From the NCBI RefSeq assembly GCF_000371965.1, contig NZ_AQUO01000001.1:2302001-2366000 (forward strand): a DNA stretch of 64,000 nt. The letters run 5' to 3'. Position 1 is the first letter of the stretch. Each line of letters begins with the position of its first letter. The notes under the pieces were generated by a model that did no database searches, was not told the origin of the DNA, and worked only from the letters and a program-made list of their open reading frames with translations. This DNA is from Paracoccus sp. N5. Lineage in GTDB: Bacteria; Pseudomonadota; Alphaproteobacteria; Rhodobacterales; Rhodobacteraceae. The position numbers and the translations under genes were made by a program. This document shows, in pieces, positions 1 to 7,686 of the stretch.

Positions 1-38
1 AGGTTTGCAGATTAGTGGAGCCGTGCCAACAAAATGGC

Positions 39-88
39 ATGGTTTTGGGTACCGTAGGCCGGAGGTTCGAATCCTCTCGCCCCGACCA
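39..88 (+). other. 3' half of tRNA-Pro(TGG), probable att-site scar
   Basis: The sequence folds as the 3' part of a proline tRNA. The anticodon stem is ATGGT/ACCGT around the loop TTTGGGT (anticodon TGG at 46-48). It is followed by a 5-nt variable loop, a T-arm GGAGG-TTCGAAT-CCTCT (61-77), the acceptor strand CGCCCCG (78-84), discriminator A and encoded CCA (86-88). The matching 5' acceptor strand (CGGGGCG) and a D-arm are absent from positions 1-38, so this is not an intact tRNA. Duplication of the anticodon-to-3'-end segment is the usual footprint of tyrosine-recombinase islands in tRNA genes. I infer an att site of an element to the left, whose intact tRNA would lie outside the window. Confidence 0.7.
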
Positions 89-263
89 TCCCGCGCAGGG
101 CTCGCCCGGCTTGCCACGCCGGCGGCTTTCGCCCTCGCTCTTGCCCAAAAAGCCAGCGTGACTTTCCTGCACCAGGTGCGATTCATGTTCCATGTGCCGC
201 GATTTGTTTTCGAAGCGTCACCTTTCTCTGGTCGAAGGTATTTGATGAGTCTGTGAGGTTGCC

Positions 264-464
264 ATGAACGCCTGGTGGAGCGTTTCCGTCTGCATCAACC
301 GCAGCCTGGGAGGAAAGCCATCCGAGCCTTTGTGCTCGCGGGTCTATCGACAGCCGCCGTCGCGGTGGCGCAGCGTCTTCATGGTGCTGATGGACCGGGC
401 TTTCGCCGAGAGCGCGCATTGCGAGAACATCCACAGCCGCTGGCGCGAGCTCAGCGGCACCTGA
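264..464 (+). CDS. small phage-like hypothetical protein
   Basis: A 66-residue ORF with a GAGG ribosome site 5 bp before the ATG and mostly G/C third positions, as expected for a real gene in this genome. The protein is basic and rich in Trp, Cys and Arg. It has an N-terminal stretch with a LGGKPSEPLCSRVY motif and a C-terminal AHCENIHSRW segment. It vaguely resembles small uncharacterised proteins of prophages, which would suit its position just inside the tRNA-Pro att scar, but I cannot name a family. Function unknown. Confidence 0.5.
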   Translation: MNAWWSVSVCINRSLGGKPSEPLCSRVYRQPPSRWRSVFMVLMDRAFAESAHCENIHSRWRELSGT

Positions 465-471
465 GCGGGCG

Positions 472-669
472 TCAGCCGCGCCCGGCCAGGTCGCGTTCGA
501 GCGCCTCGAGCGCGGTGATGGTCGCCTCGTAGCTGTCGCCGGCGCGCGGGCAGCGCGTGCGGCGGCTGCGATAGAAGGCCAGCCAGCGCGGCAGTTCCTC
601 CAGCGGATAGGTGGCCGACCAGACCTTGCCGGTCAGGGTGAAGGTGGAATCGTCATGCGTCGCTTTCAT
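472..669 (-). CDS. conserved hypothetical protein, 65 aa
   Basis: A 65-residue soluble protein starting MKATHDDSTF, divergent from lysC with 159 bp between the two starts. It contains a Trp-rich central part (GKVWSATYPLEELPRWLAFY) and a basic RSRRTRCPR segment followed by an acidic helix at the C terminus. Much longer reading frames cover the same DNA on this strand, but they are antisense to lysC. The methionine at 669 is the plausible start, since it gives a compact protein that does not overlap lysC. No domain recognised; function unknown. Confidence 0.55.
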   Translation of the reverse strand: MKATHDDSTFTLTGKVWSATYPLEELPRWLAFYRSRRTRCPRAGDSYEATITALEALERDLAGRG

Positions 670-828
670 GCCCGCCTTTTGCGGCCGGGTCGCGCCGGCA
701 TCAAGCCGCCCCTGCTGCCCGGCCCCGGCAAAATAATGCGGGCGAAACGCTCGGAAATCGCTGCCGCCCCTTGTTCTTTCCCCGGCCCGCCCATAGAACG
801 CGCCCCGGAAACTGCTGGGGGGCAAGGA

Positions 829-2085
829 ATGCCGCTTCTGGTGATGAAATTCGGCGGCACCTCGGTGGCCGACCTGGACCGCATCAAGAACGCCGCGCTG
901 AAGGTTCAACGCGAGGTCGCGCGCGGCTATGACGTCATCGTCATCGTCAGCGCCATGTCGGGCAAGACCAACGAGCTGGTCGGCTGGGTCGAGGCGACCT
1001 CGCCGCTGTTCGACGCGCGCGAATACGACGCCGTGGTCGCCTCGGGCGAGAACGTGACCGCCGGGCTGATGGCGCTGACCCTGCAGGAAATGGGCGTGCC
1101 GGCGCGCAGCTGGCAGGGCTGGCAGGTGCCGATCAACACCACCTCGCAGCACAGCTCGGCCCGCTTCGTGGACATTCCGCGCCACAACATCGACCAGAAA
1201 TTCGTCGAGGGCATGAAGGTCGCCGTGGTCGCGGGCTTTCAGGGCCTGTCGCCCGAGGGCCGCATCACCACGCTGGGCCGCGGCGGCTCGGACACCACCG
1301 CCGTCGCCTTTGCCGCCGCCTTCGGCGCCGAGCGCTGCGACATCTATACCGATGTGGACGGGGTCTATACCACCGACCCGCGCATCACCTCCAAGGCGCG
1401 CAAGCTTGACAAGATCGCCTTCGAGGAAATGCTGGAACTGGCCAGCCTGGGCGCCAAGGTCCTGCAGACCCGCTCGGTCGAGCTGGCGATGCGTTACAAG
1501 GTCCGCCTGCGGGTTCTGAGCTCGTTCGAGGATACGGATGAGACCAGCGGCACCCTGGTCTGCGATGAGGATGAAATCATGGAATCGAAAGTCGTCAGCG
1601 GCGTCGCCTATTCCCGCGAAGAGGCCAAGATCACCCTGGTCACCGTCGAGGACCGCCCGGGCATCTCGGCCGCGATCTTCGCGCCGCTGGCCGAGGCCGG
1701 CGTGAATGTCGACATGATCGTGCAGAACATCTCGGAAAAGGACTATGAGGATCACCCGGGTTCGGTGACCGACATGACCTTCTCCTGCCCGGTGAACCAG
1801 GTCGCCCGCGCCCGCAAGGCGATGGAAGAGGCCAAGGCCGCCGGCCATATCGCCTATGACGACCTGGTGGTCGATACCGAGGTCGCCAAGGTCTCGGTCG
1901 TGGGCATCGGCATGCGCAGCCACGCCGGCGTCGCCGCGCGCATGTTCAAGGCACTGGCGGATGAAAACATCAACATCAAGGTGATCTCCACCAGCGAGAT
2001 CAAGATTTCGGTGCTGATCGACCGCAAATATATGGAACTGGCCGTGCAGGCGCTGCATGATGCCTTCGAGCTGGAACGGGCCTGA
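829..2085 (+). CDS. lysC: aspartate kinase
   Basis: Catalyses ATP-dependent phosphorylation of L-aspartate, the first step of the lysine, threonine and methionine pathway, in the cytoplasm. The 418-residue protein has the kinase signature VMKFGGTSV at residues 5-13, the nucleotide/substrate segment GRGGSDTTA near residue 150, and two C-terminal ACT domains (from about residue 265) expected to bind Lys/Thr for feedback control. The start at 829 is preceded by a G-rich ribosome site and places the kinase motif at the N terminus as in the family; the reading frame extends further upstream without support. ptsP follows 43 bp downstream, the standard Rhodobacterales arrangement. Confidence 0.96.
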   Translation: MPLLVMKFGGTSVADLDRIKNAALKVQREVARGYDVIVIVSAMSGKTNELVGWVEATSPLFDAREYDAVVASGENVTAGLMALTLQEMGVPARSWQGWQVPINTTSQHSSARFVDIPRHNIDQKFVEGMKVAVVAGFQGLSPEGRITTLGRGGSDTTAVAFAAAFGAERCDIYTDVDGVYTTDPRITSKARKLDKIAFEEMLELASLGAKVLQTRSVELAMRYKVRLRVLSSFEDTDETSGTLVCDEDEIMESKVVSGVAYSREEAKITLVTVEDRPGISAAIFAPLAEAGVNVDMIVQNISEKDYEDHPGSVTDMTFSCPVNQVARARKAMEEAKAAGHIAYDDLVVDTEVAKVSVVGIGMRSHAGVAARMFKALADENINIKVISTSEIKISVLIDRKYMELAVQALHDAFELERA

Positions 2086-2128
2086 TCCGCAGGCCCCGGA
2101 CCGGGCCCCAGCCTGAAGCGGGAGGATC

Positions 2129-4372
2129 ATGGCCGAACGCAAGGAAAGCGAATCGCGCCGGCTGCTGTTGCGGCTGCGCGAAACCCTGGCCGCTCCGGGG
2201 AGCGGTCAGCACCGTCTCGACCAGATCACCCACCACATCGCCGATTCGATGGGAACGCAGGTCTGCTCGATCTACCTGTTCCGCGATCCCGACACGCTGG
2301 AGCTTTGCGCGACCGAGGGGCTGAAGCCGGAATCGGTGCACAAGACCCGGCTGCGGCTGGGCGAGGGGCTGGTCGGCCGCGTCGCCCGTTCGGGTCGGTA
2401 TGTGAACACCGCGAATGCCCCCGGCGAGCCCGGCTTCCGCTACATGCCCGAGACCGGCGAGGAGGTCTATCCCAGCTTCCTGGGCGTGCCGATCCAGCGT
2501 GTCGGCGAAAAGCTGGGCGTGCTGGTCGTGCAGTCGCGCGAGGCGCGGCAGTTCTCCGAGGACGAGATCTATGGCCTGGAGGTGGTCGCCATGGTGCTGG
2601 CCGAGATGGCCGAGCTGGGCGCCTTCCTGGGCTCGCAATCCGACAGCATGCCGCCGGCGCATCGCTTCCCGGTCATGCTGCGCGGCGGCACCGGGCAGGA
2701 GGGCGTGGCCGAGGGCCGTGTCTGGCTGCACGAGCCGCGCGTGGTGGTGACCAATCCGGTCGCCGACGATCCGCTGAAGGAAAAGGCCCGGTTGACCGAG
2801 GCCGTCGCCATGCTGCGCACCAAGGTCGATTCCATGCTGGCCGAGACCGACATGGCCAAGGGCGACAGCGCCGAGGTGATGGAAACCTATCGCATGTTCG
2901 CCCATTCCCGCAGCTGGCTGCGGCGGATGGAGGAAAGCATCGACGCCGGGCTTTCCGCCGAGGCGGCGGTGGAAAAGGAACAGAGCCAGGCCCGGTCGCG
3001 GCTGGAAAGCGCCGCCGACCCCTATCTGCGCGACCGGCTGCATGACCTCGACGACCTGTCGAACCGGCTCTTGCGCATCCTGACCGGGCAGGGCCGCGAC
3101 ACCGGCGCCGAGATGCCGGAAAATCCGATCCTGGTCGCCCGCAACATCGGCCCGGCCGAGCTGCTGGAATACGGCCGCCGGCTGAAGGGCGTGGTGCTGG
3201 AAGAGGGCTCGGTCGGCAGCCACGCCGCCATCGTCGCCCGCGCCCTGGCGATCCCGCTGGTCATCCACGCCGAGCGCATCATCGCCGAGGCGCTGAACGG
3301 CGATCCGATCCTGGTCGATGGCGACATGGGCACCGTGCACCTGCGCCCCGAGGAATCGGTCGCCAAGGCCTTCCGCGACAAGATGGCCATGCAGGCCGAG
3401 GCGCAGAGCCGCTATGCCGGGTTGCGCGACCTGCCGGCGACCGATCTGGCCGGGATCACGGTGCAGCTCTACATGAATGCCGGGCTGATGGCCGACCTGC
3501 CGAGCCTGGAAAGCTCGGGCGCCGAGGGCGTGGGTCTGTTCCGCACCGAATTGCAGTTCCTGACCCGGACCCGGGTGCCGCGCCGGGGCGAGCTGGCGCA
3601 GCTTTATGCCCATGTGCTCGACAGCGCCCATGGCAAGCCGGTGATGTTCCGCACGCTCGACATCGGCTCGGACAAGGTGCTGCCCTATATGAAGCCGCAG
3701 GACGAGCCCAACCCGGCCATGGGCTGGCGGGCCATTCGCGTCGGCCTGGACAAGCGCGGCGTCTTGCGCATGCAGCTGCAGGCGCTGATCCGCGCCGCCG
3801 TCGGCCGGCCGCTTTACGTCATGTTCCCCTTCGTCACCGAGATGGGCGAGTTCGAAGAGGCGCACCGGCTCTTGATGGAGCAGATCGCCCGCGAGCAGCG
3901 GCTGGGCCACGCCATGCCGACCGACGTGCGCGTCGGCGCCATGCTGGAGACGCCCTCGCTGGCCTTCGCGCCGAAGAAGTTCTTCCAGATGTGCGATTTC
4001 ATCTCGGTGGGCGGCAACGACCTGAAGCAGTTCTTCTTTGCCGCCGACCGCGAGAACGAACGCGTGCGCCGGCGCTACGACACGCTGAACACCTCGTTCA
4101 TCACGCTCTTGGACCAGATCGTGCAGCGCTGCGACGAGGCGCGGGTGCCGGTGTCGTTCTGCGGCGAGGATGCCGGCCGCCCGATCGAGGCGGTCACCTT
4201 CGCGGCGCTGGGTTTCCGGCGGCTGTCGATGCGGCCGGCCTCGGTCGGGCCGGTCAAGCATCTGATCCGGCGGGTGAACCTGGCCGATCTGCGCCGGGTG
4301 ATCGACGATGCCCGCGAGTTGGGCGAGACGAACCTGCGCCGCTGCATCACCGAATGGCTGGCCCGGCATTAG
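2129..4372 (+). CDS. ptsP: phosphoenolpyruvate--protein phosphotransferase PtsP (PTS-Ntr enzyme I)
   Basis: Transfers phosphate from PEP to the nitrogen-type HPr (NPr) in the regulatory PTS-Ntr chain. The 747-residue protein has an N-terminal GAF domain (about residues 20-165), then the enzyme I N-terminal domain, the swivelling phosphohistidine domain with SVGSHAAIVARALAIP (His near residue 362), and a C-terminal PEP-binding TIM barrel (about 430-720) containing GLFRTELQFL and the catalytic-loop motif SFCGEDAGR. The GAF domain separates it from sugar-PTS enzyme I. The start has a GGAGG ribosome site. It is probably cotranscribed with lysC. Confidence 0.95.
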   Translation: MAERKESESRRLLLRLRETLAAPGSGQHRLDQITHHIADSMGTQVCSIYLFRDPDTLELCATEGLKPESVHKTRLRLGEGLVGRVARSGRYVNTANAPGEPGFRYMPETGEEVYPSFLGVPIQRVGEKLGVLVVQSREARQFSEDEIYGLEVVAMVLAEMAELGAFLGSQSDSMPPAHRFPVMLRGGTGQEGVAEGRVWLHEPRVVVTNPVADDPLKEKARLTEAVAMLRTKVDSMLAETDMAKGDSAEVMETYRMFAHSRSWLRRMEESIDAGLSAEAAVEKEQSQARSRLESAADPYLRDRLHDLDDLSNRLLRILTGQGRDTGAEMPENPILVARNIGPAELLEYGRRLKGVVLEEGSVGSHAAIVARALAIPLVIHAERIIAEALNGDPILVDGDMGTVHLRPEESVAKAFRDKMAMQAEAQSRYAGLRDLPATDLAGITVQLYMNAGLMADLPSLESSGAEGVGLFRTELQFLTRTRVPRRGELAQLYAHVLDSAHGKPVMFRTLDIGSDKVLPYMKPQDEPNPAMGWRAIRVGLDKRGVLRMQLQALIRAAVGRPLYVMFPFVTEMGEFEEAHRLLMEQIAREQRLGHAMPTDVRVGAMLETPSLAFAPKKFFQMCDFISVGGNDLKQFFFAADRENERVRRRYDTLNTSFITLLDQIVQRCDEARVPVSFCGEDAGRPIEAVTFAALGFRRLSMRPASVGPVKHLIRRVNLADLRRVIDDARELGETNLRRCITEWLARH

Positions 4373-4572
4373 CGCCGCATTCTGCGCCGAAACACCGGCA
4401 TCCGAGGCGTCGCAAGGTGGTCTTTCGATGACAATCCCCGAAAGGGGGACTCGCCCGAGGGCAACGACCATCTTTGCTTGCGTCTTGGAAAGGTGGCGGA
4501 GGGGATCTGAAAGACAACCTTCTCCAGGTTTCACCCGGGTGGCGATGACAGCTAAAACGACGCTGCGGGATA

Positions 4573-4827
4573 TTGCTTCCGCACGAAGCTGTATTGCGGA
4601 GAGTTCAAGAATTGTCGCCATCACAGTTACTTAGCCGTCGGAACCTCTACGACCTGGTCTGGAGAAAACCGATGACAGCGCTTGCACAGGAATTCGGGAT
4701 ATCGGATCGGGGGCTCGCAAAGGTCTGCAGTCGTCATCGCATTCCCGTACCGCCCCGGGGGTACTGGGCCAAGGTTGCAGCCGGAGAACAACCGAAAGTG
4801 CCGCCGTTCCTCGAACTGAGGGATTGA
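4573..4827 (+). pseudogene. 5' fragment of a gene truncated by an IS3-family element
   Basis: An 84-residue frame with TTG as the only available start (a stop lies 27 bp upstream). The protein contains NLYDLVWRKPMTALAQEFGISDRGLAKVC, a helix-turn-helix-like segment, then the PPRGYWAKVAAGEQPK motif. That combination belongs to a family of larger uncharacterised proteins often found on mobile DNA. The frame runs exactly into the left end of the insertion sequence, whose first bases TGA supply the stop codon, so the rest of the gene is lost here. No continuation is recognisable after the IS elements, apart possibly from a short stretch at 6967-7020. Confidence 0.6.
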
Positions 4828-4863
4828 GCTACTCCCCATCTCTTGGACAGTTTCCGGGATGAT

Positions 4864-5706
4864 TTAAGCTACTCTCTGCCCCTGCTGATCGGTTTCGATC
4901 TGGTTGAAGTAGACCACGGCGGGCGGCTGTCCGCCATGGGCGGCGTGGGGCCGCTGGTGGTTGTAGAAGGTGATCCATCGGCCAACGCCCGCCTTCGCCT
5001 GCGAGCCGGTCTCCCAGGCGTGCAGATAGACGCACTCATACTTCAGGGACCGCCAAAGGCGCTCGATGAAGATGTTGTCGAGACACCGGCCCTTGCCGTC
5101 CATCGAGATCCGGGTGCCGATCCGTTTCAGCCGGTCGGTCCAGGCGAAGGACGTGAACTGCGAGCCCTGATCGGTGTTCATGATCTCGGGCGGGCCGAAG
5201 CGGTGGACCGCCTCGTTCAGCGCCTCGACGCAGAAGTCGGCTTCGAGCGTGTTCGAGATGCGCCAGGCCAGCACCTTGCGGGTGAACCAGTCCATGATGG
5301 CGACCAGGTAGAGGAAGCCTCGTCGCATCGGCAGATAGGTGATGTCGGCACACCAGGCATGGTTGTGCCGATCGACCCGCAGGCCACCCAGCAGATAGGG
5401 GTAGGTCTTGTGCCCCTTCGCAGGCTTGCTGGTGTTGGGCTTCTGGTAGATCGGCATCAGACGCATGAGCCGCATCAGCCGCCGGATGCGCTTCATGTTC
5501 ACTGGGTGCCCTTCGTTCTGCAGGTGCCAGGTCATCTGCTGGACGCCGTAGAAGGGGGTTTCCAGGAACTGACGGTCGATCAGCCGCATGAGCGCCAGGT
5601 TCATCTCGGTCTCGCCCTGCGGTGCGTAGTAGAACGACGACCGCGAGATCGACAGCAGACGGCATTGCGCCCCGACCGACAGCGTGGGGTGAGAGCGTTC
5701 GATCAT
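4864..5706 (-). CDS. IS3-family transposase OrfB (DDE integrase domain)
   Basis: The catalytic part of the IS3 transposase, 280 residues when counted from the internal ATG at 5706. In vivo it is expected mainly as an OrfAB fusion made by -1 frameshifting at 5749-5754. It has an HTH_21 segment (YGVQQMTWHLQNEGHPVN) and the rve DDE core: WCADITYLP (first Asp), IMNTDQGSQFTS (second Asp) and DNIFIERLWRSLKYE (Glu). The C terminus FYNHQRPHAAHGGQPPAVVY is typical. No stop or frameshift interrupts it, so the element may still be active. Confidence 0.9.
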   Translation of the reverse strand: MIERSHPTLSVGAQCRLLSISRSSFYYAPQGETEMNLALMRLIDRQFLETPFYGVQQMTWHLQNEGHPVNMKRIRRLMRLMRLMPIYQKPNTSKPAKGHKTYPYLLGGLRVDRHNHAWCADITYLPMRRGFLYLVAIMDWFTRKVLAWRISNTLEADFCVEALNEAVHRFGPPEIMNTDQGSQFTSFAWTDRLKRIGTRISMDGKGRCLDNIFIERLWRSLKYECVYLHAWETGSQAKAGVGRWITFYNHQRPHAAHGGQPPAVVYFNQIETDQQGQRVA

Positions 5707-5714
5707 CCCGCGCC

Positions 5715-6008
5715 TCACCTGCCGGTCCAGGGCTTGAGCTTTCGTGACAAAAAATCGTTGGCGACGGCCAGCTCTCCGATCTTGGCGTGCAGCGATCGCA
5801 CCGTCTCCTCGTCGACCTCGGCCTTCTTCTTCCTGCCGCGTTCGAAGATGTCCGATGCCCCCTCGAGCAGCGCCTTCTTCCACTGGTGGATCATCGTCGG
5901 ATGCACGCCGTATTCCGCGGCCAGCTCCGACACGGTGCGCTCGCCCTTCACGGCTTCCAGCGCCACGCGAGCCTTGAAGCCCGCGTCATGGTTCCTGCGT
6001 TTCGACAT
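5715..6008 (-). CDS. IS3-family transposase OrfA (HTH protein)
   Basis: A 97-residue protein starting MSKRRNHDAGFKARVALEAV. It has the helix-turn-helix segment ERTVSELAAEYGVHPTMIHQ at about residues 23-42 that recognises IS ends, followed by a charged leucine-zipper-like helix ending ANDFLSRKL. The run of six A/T pairs at 5749-5754 (TTTTTTG on the coding strand) lies near the end of the frame. It is the classical slippery site for -1 frameshifting into OrfB to make the OrfAB transposase. Confidence 0.88.
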   Translation of the reverse strand: MSKRRNHDAGFKARVALEAVKGERTVSELAAEYGVHPTMIHQWKKALLEGASDIFERGRKKKAEVDEETVRSLHAKIGELAVANDFLSRKLKPWTGR

Positions 6009-6113
6009 CGTCTGTTCTCCTCGTTCTTGGAGACCAGCAGACGGAAGATCAGAGCTTACGTCACTGTCCGATTTTCGGGGAGGTGCTCAAAGTTTATCTG
6101 ATGTATCACCCTA

Positions 6114-6964
6114 GGTCATGTTGACAAATGGCGGAGCCAGAGCCTGATGCAGGCGACGTCGACGAAGCCAAGGAAGCTTTCGGCGGTTTTGTCGTAGCGG
6201 GTTGCAAGGCGGCGGCTATTTTTCAGCTTGTTGAAGCAGCGCTCGACCATGTTGCGCAGGGTGTAGATGGTCATGTCGACAGCCTTGCGCACCCTTCGGT
6301 TCCTTCGCATCGGTATCATGGGCAGGGCGTTGCGGCTCTCGATGTCTTCCCGAATTTTATCAGAGTCATAGCCCCTGTCGGCGACCAGAACTGCTGGTTG
6401 CGGCAGGTTGTCGGCCATCACCATATCATAGCCGGTGTAGTCGGAATCCTGCCCCGGCGTGATCTCGGTCCTCATCGGGAGGCCTGCGCCGTTGACGCGG
6501 AGATGGATCTTGGTCGAGAAGCCGCCTCTCGAACGGCCAAGAGCCTCTTTCGGAGTCCCCCTTTTGCGCCCGCCGCATGATGATGGGCGCGGATCACAGT
6601 GCTATCAACCATCTGGAGCTTGTCTGGCGCGATCCCAGCGTGGTTCAGCGCATCCAGGATATCCTCCCACAGTCCCGCCAAAGTCCAGCGGCGGAACTGA
6701 CGGTAGACCGAGGACCACTTGCCAAACTCTTCGGGCAGATCGCGCCATGGCGCACCAGTCCTTGCGATCCAGAATATACCATTCAGAACAAGACGATGGT
6801 CCGCAGGTTTCCGCCCGTTAGGGTGCCGGACGGCACGAATGAAGCCCTCGAAGAAGGTCCACTCATCGTCGGATATCAGGTTGCGTGCCAAGTTCATCTC
6901 CCACGTAGAGATGAGCTTGAATCATAGGACGACTGCCAGAGGAATCCCTTTTGTCAACACGACC
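6114..6964. mobile_element. IS5-family (IS427-group) insertion sequence
   Basis: An 851-bp element with terminal inverted repeats GGTCATGTTGACAAA at 6114 and, read inward from 6964, GGTCGTGTTGACAAA (one mismatch). A TA dinucleotide flanks both ends (6112-6113 and 6965-6966), the expected short target duplication for the IS427 group. A single transposase is encoded on the minus strand in two overlapping frames. The left edge is only 24 bp from the right end of the IS3-family element. Confidence 0.85.
6116..6897 (-). CDS. IS427-group transposase, made by -1 frameshift
   Basis: Two overlapping frames make one DDE transposase. The upstream frame (6472-6897, 141 residues) begins MNLARNLISDDEWTFFEGF, carries the DUF4096-like N terminus with WRDLPEEFGKW and the first catalytic Asp in QMVDSTVIRAHHH. 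The downstream frame, ending at 6116, carries LVADRGYDSDKIRE (second Asp) and YTLRNMVERCFNKLKNSRRLATRYDK (catalytic Glu). They join by a -1 shift at the AAAAGGGGG run (6557-6565 on the plus strand), the usual programmed site in this group. The stop codon lies within the terminal repeat. Confidence 0.85.
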
Positions 6965-6966
6965 TA

Positions 6967-7020
6967 CGGGAAGATCCTCGCCCCGAGGGCATGATGCTGG
7001 CGATGCTGGTCGAGGCGTAG
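6967..7020 (+). pseudogene. possible C-terminal coding remnant after the IS pair
   Basis: Immediately after the IS427-group element an open frame reads REDPRPEGMMLAMLVEA and then stop (TAG 7018-7020). It could be the 3' end of a gene disrupted by the insertion sequences, but it is too short to identify or to tie to the fragment at 4573-4827. Confidence 0.25.
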
Positions 7021-7140
7021 CTACTCGGCAGGGTGATGTTTCGGCCGGTCCAGCTTGCGCTCTTCGCGGCGCAGCACAAGGATACCGACGCCAGCGACAG
7101 CCAGGGCGACGACCGGGACGATGAACTCGAAGAACGTCAT
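7021..7140 (-). CDS. small single-pass membrane protein, phage-like
   Basis: A 39-residue protein MTFFEFIVPVVALAVAGVGI... with one hydrophobic segment (about residues 5-24) and a basic tail KLDRPKHHPAE. An exceptionally good ribosome site, AGGAGGTGAAGG, precedes the ATG at 7140. It lies inside the end of the preceding gene, with which it overlaps by 4 bp, so the two are translationally coupled. Pairs of tiny membrane proteins are common in phage lysis modules, but there is no endolysin next to it, so that role is speculative. Confidence 0.6.
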   Translation of the reverse strand: MTFFEFIVPVVALAVAGVGILVLRREERKLDRPKHHPAE

Positions 7141-7367
7141 TCCTTCACCTCCTTGCGTATCCTGCCTATAATGTAGTGGGAAACGCCATGAATTGCGAGT
7201 CCCGTTGCACCCCACCATAGCGTGGACAGGCTAGCGTTGCTCAGGCTTTCCGTCAGCGGGCGCAGGACGGCGAACCCGATCAGCCCGAGGGCGGTCGCGT
7301 TCAGGAAGTTGGCGAACAGCTTCACGCGCTCGTTGTAGGCGGTCAGAGGGTCACGGATCGTGTGCAT
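7137..7367 (-). CDS. small two-helix membrane protein, holin-like
   Basis: A 76-residue protein with two predicted membrane helices, roughly residues 20-38 and 50-67, separated by a short polar loop (RPLTESLSNAS), and a charged C terminus RIRKEVKE. Size and topology are those of class II holins or small island membrane proteins. It overlaps the downstream 39-residue protein by 4 bp. The ribosome site before the ATG at 7367 is weak. Function is not established. Confidence 0.6.
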   Translation of the reverse strand: MHTIRDPLTAYNERVKLFANFLNATALGLIGFAVLRPLTESLSNASLSTLWWGATGLAIHGVSHYIIGRIRKEVKE

Positions 7368-7413
7368 GGGTCAGTCTGTGAGGTGGATCTGTGATAGGCG
7401 AGGCTTAATCCGG

Positions 7414-7686
7414 CTATTGCAGCGCAATTCCAGAGGTCTTGCGCCCTAAGGCCAGCAAGCGCGCGACATTATGCTTTTCACGAATCGCTTTCGCCTTGGC
7501 TCGGTCTTCCTTTGTTGCTCGGACGCGGGGCGGCCCGGCGTAGTCCCGATTGTAACAAAGCAGCCATTCGCTTTCCTCGCGCGAAAGACCGACAAGGATT
7601 TCGTTGCCGTCGCGGTCTAGGTCAAGAGCATGGAAAGCGGCTTTCGCCTCGCGCTCGTCATCAGATATTGGAAGGGGGTTCCTCAT
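7414..7686 (-). CDS. hypothetical protein, 90 aa, phage/island
   Basis: A 90-residue soluble, highly charged protein. It contains an Asp-rich segment ALDLDRDGNEILVGLSREE and a basic central helix RVRATKEDRAKAKAIREKH. Its ATG overlaps the stop of the upstream Arc-type gene by 4 bp (ATGA), so the pair is translationally coupled. No domain recognised. Codon use is less GC-biased than in the core genes around it, consistent with acquired DNA. Confidence 0.6.
   Translation of the reverse strand: MRNPLPISDDEREAKAAFHALDLDRDGNEILVGLSREESEWLLCYNRDYAGPPRVRATKEDRAKAKAIREKHNVARLLALGRKTSGIALQ

Larger units (their letters stand above)
4825..6089. mobile_element. IS3-family insertion sequence
   Basis: A 1,265-bp element bounded by imperfect inverted repeats. 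The left end is TGAGCTACTCCCC...GGACAGT and the right end, read inward, is TGAGCACCTCCCC...GGACAGT; they share TGAGC, CTCCCC and GGACAGT at identical spacing. Inside are two minus-strand frames, an HTH OrfA and a DDE OrfB, joined by a -1 frameshift. The flanking triplets (GAT on the left, AAG on the right) do not match, so no target duplication survives. That suggests one flank was rearranged, perhaps together with the second IS 24 bp away. Confidence 0.85.

Noticed and set aside
1..88. An intact tRNA gene at the left edge
   Set aside because: The 3' half is a clean tRNA-Pro, but positions 1-38 contain neither the complementary acceptor strand CGGGGCG nor a D-arm, so only a fragment is present.
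472..2142. Very long minus-strand open frame over lysC
   Set aside because: It is antisense to a clear aspartate kinase and shows no motif; only its last 65 codons, outside lysC, look like a gene. The same holds for long antisense frames over ptsP, murG, murC, ddl, recN, mmsA and metG.
4308..4634. Short plus-strand frames between ptsP and the truncated gene
   Set aside because: They overlap ptsP out of frame or show no ribosome site and irregular codon use.
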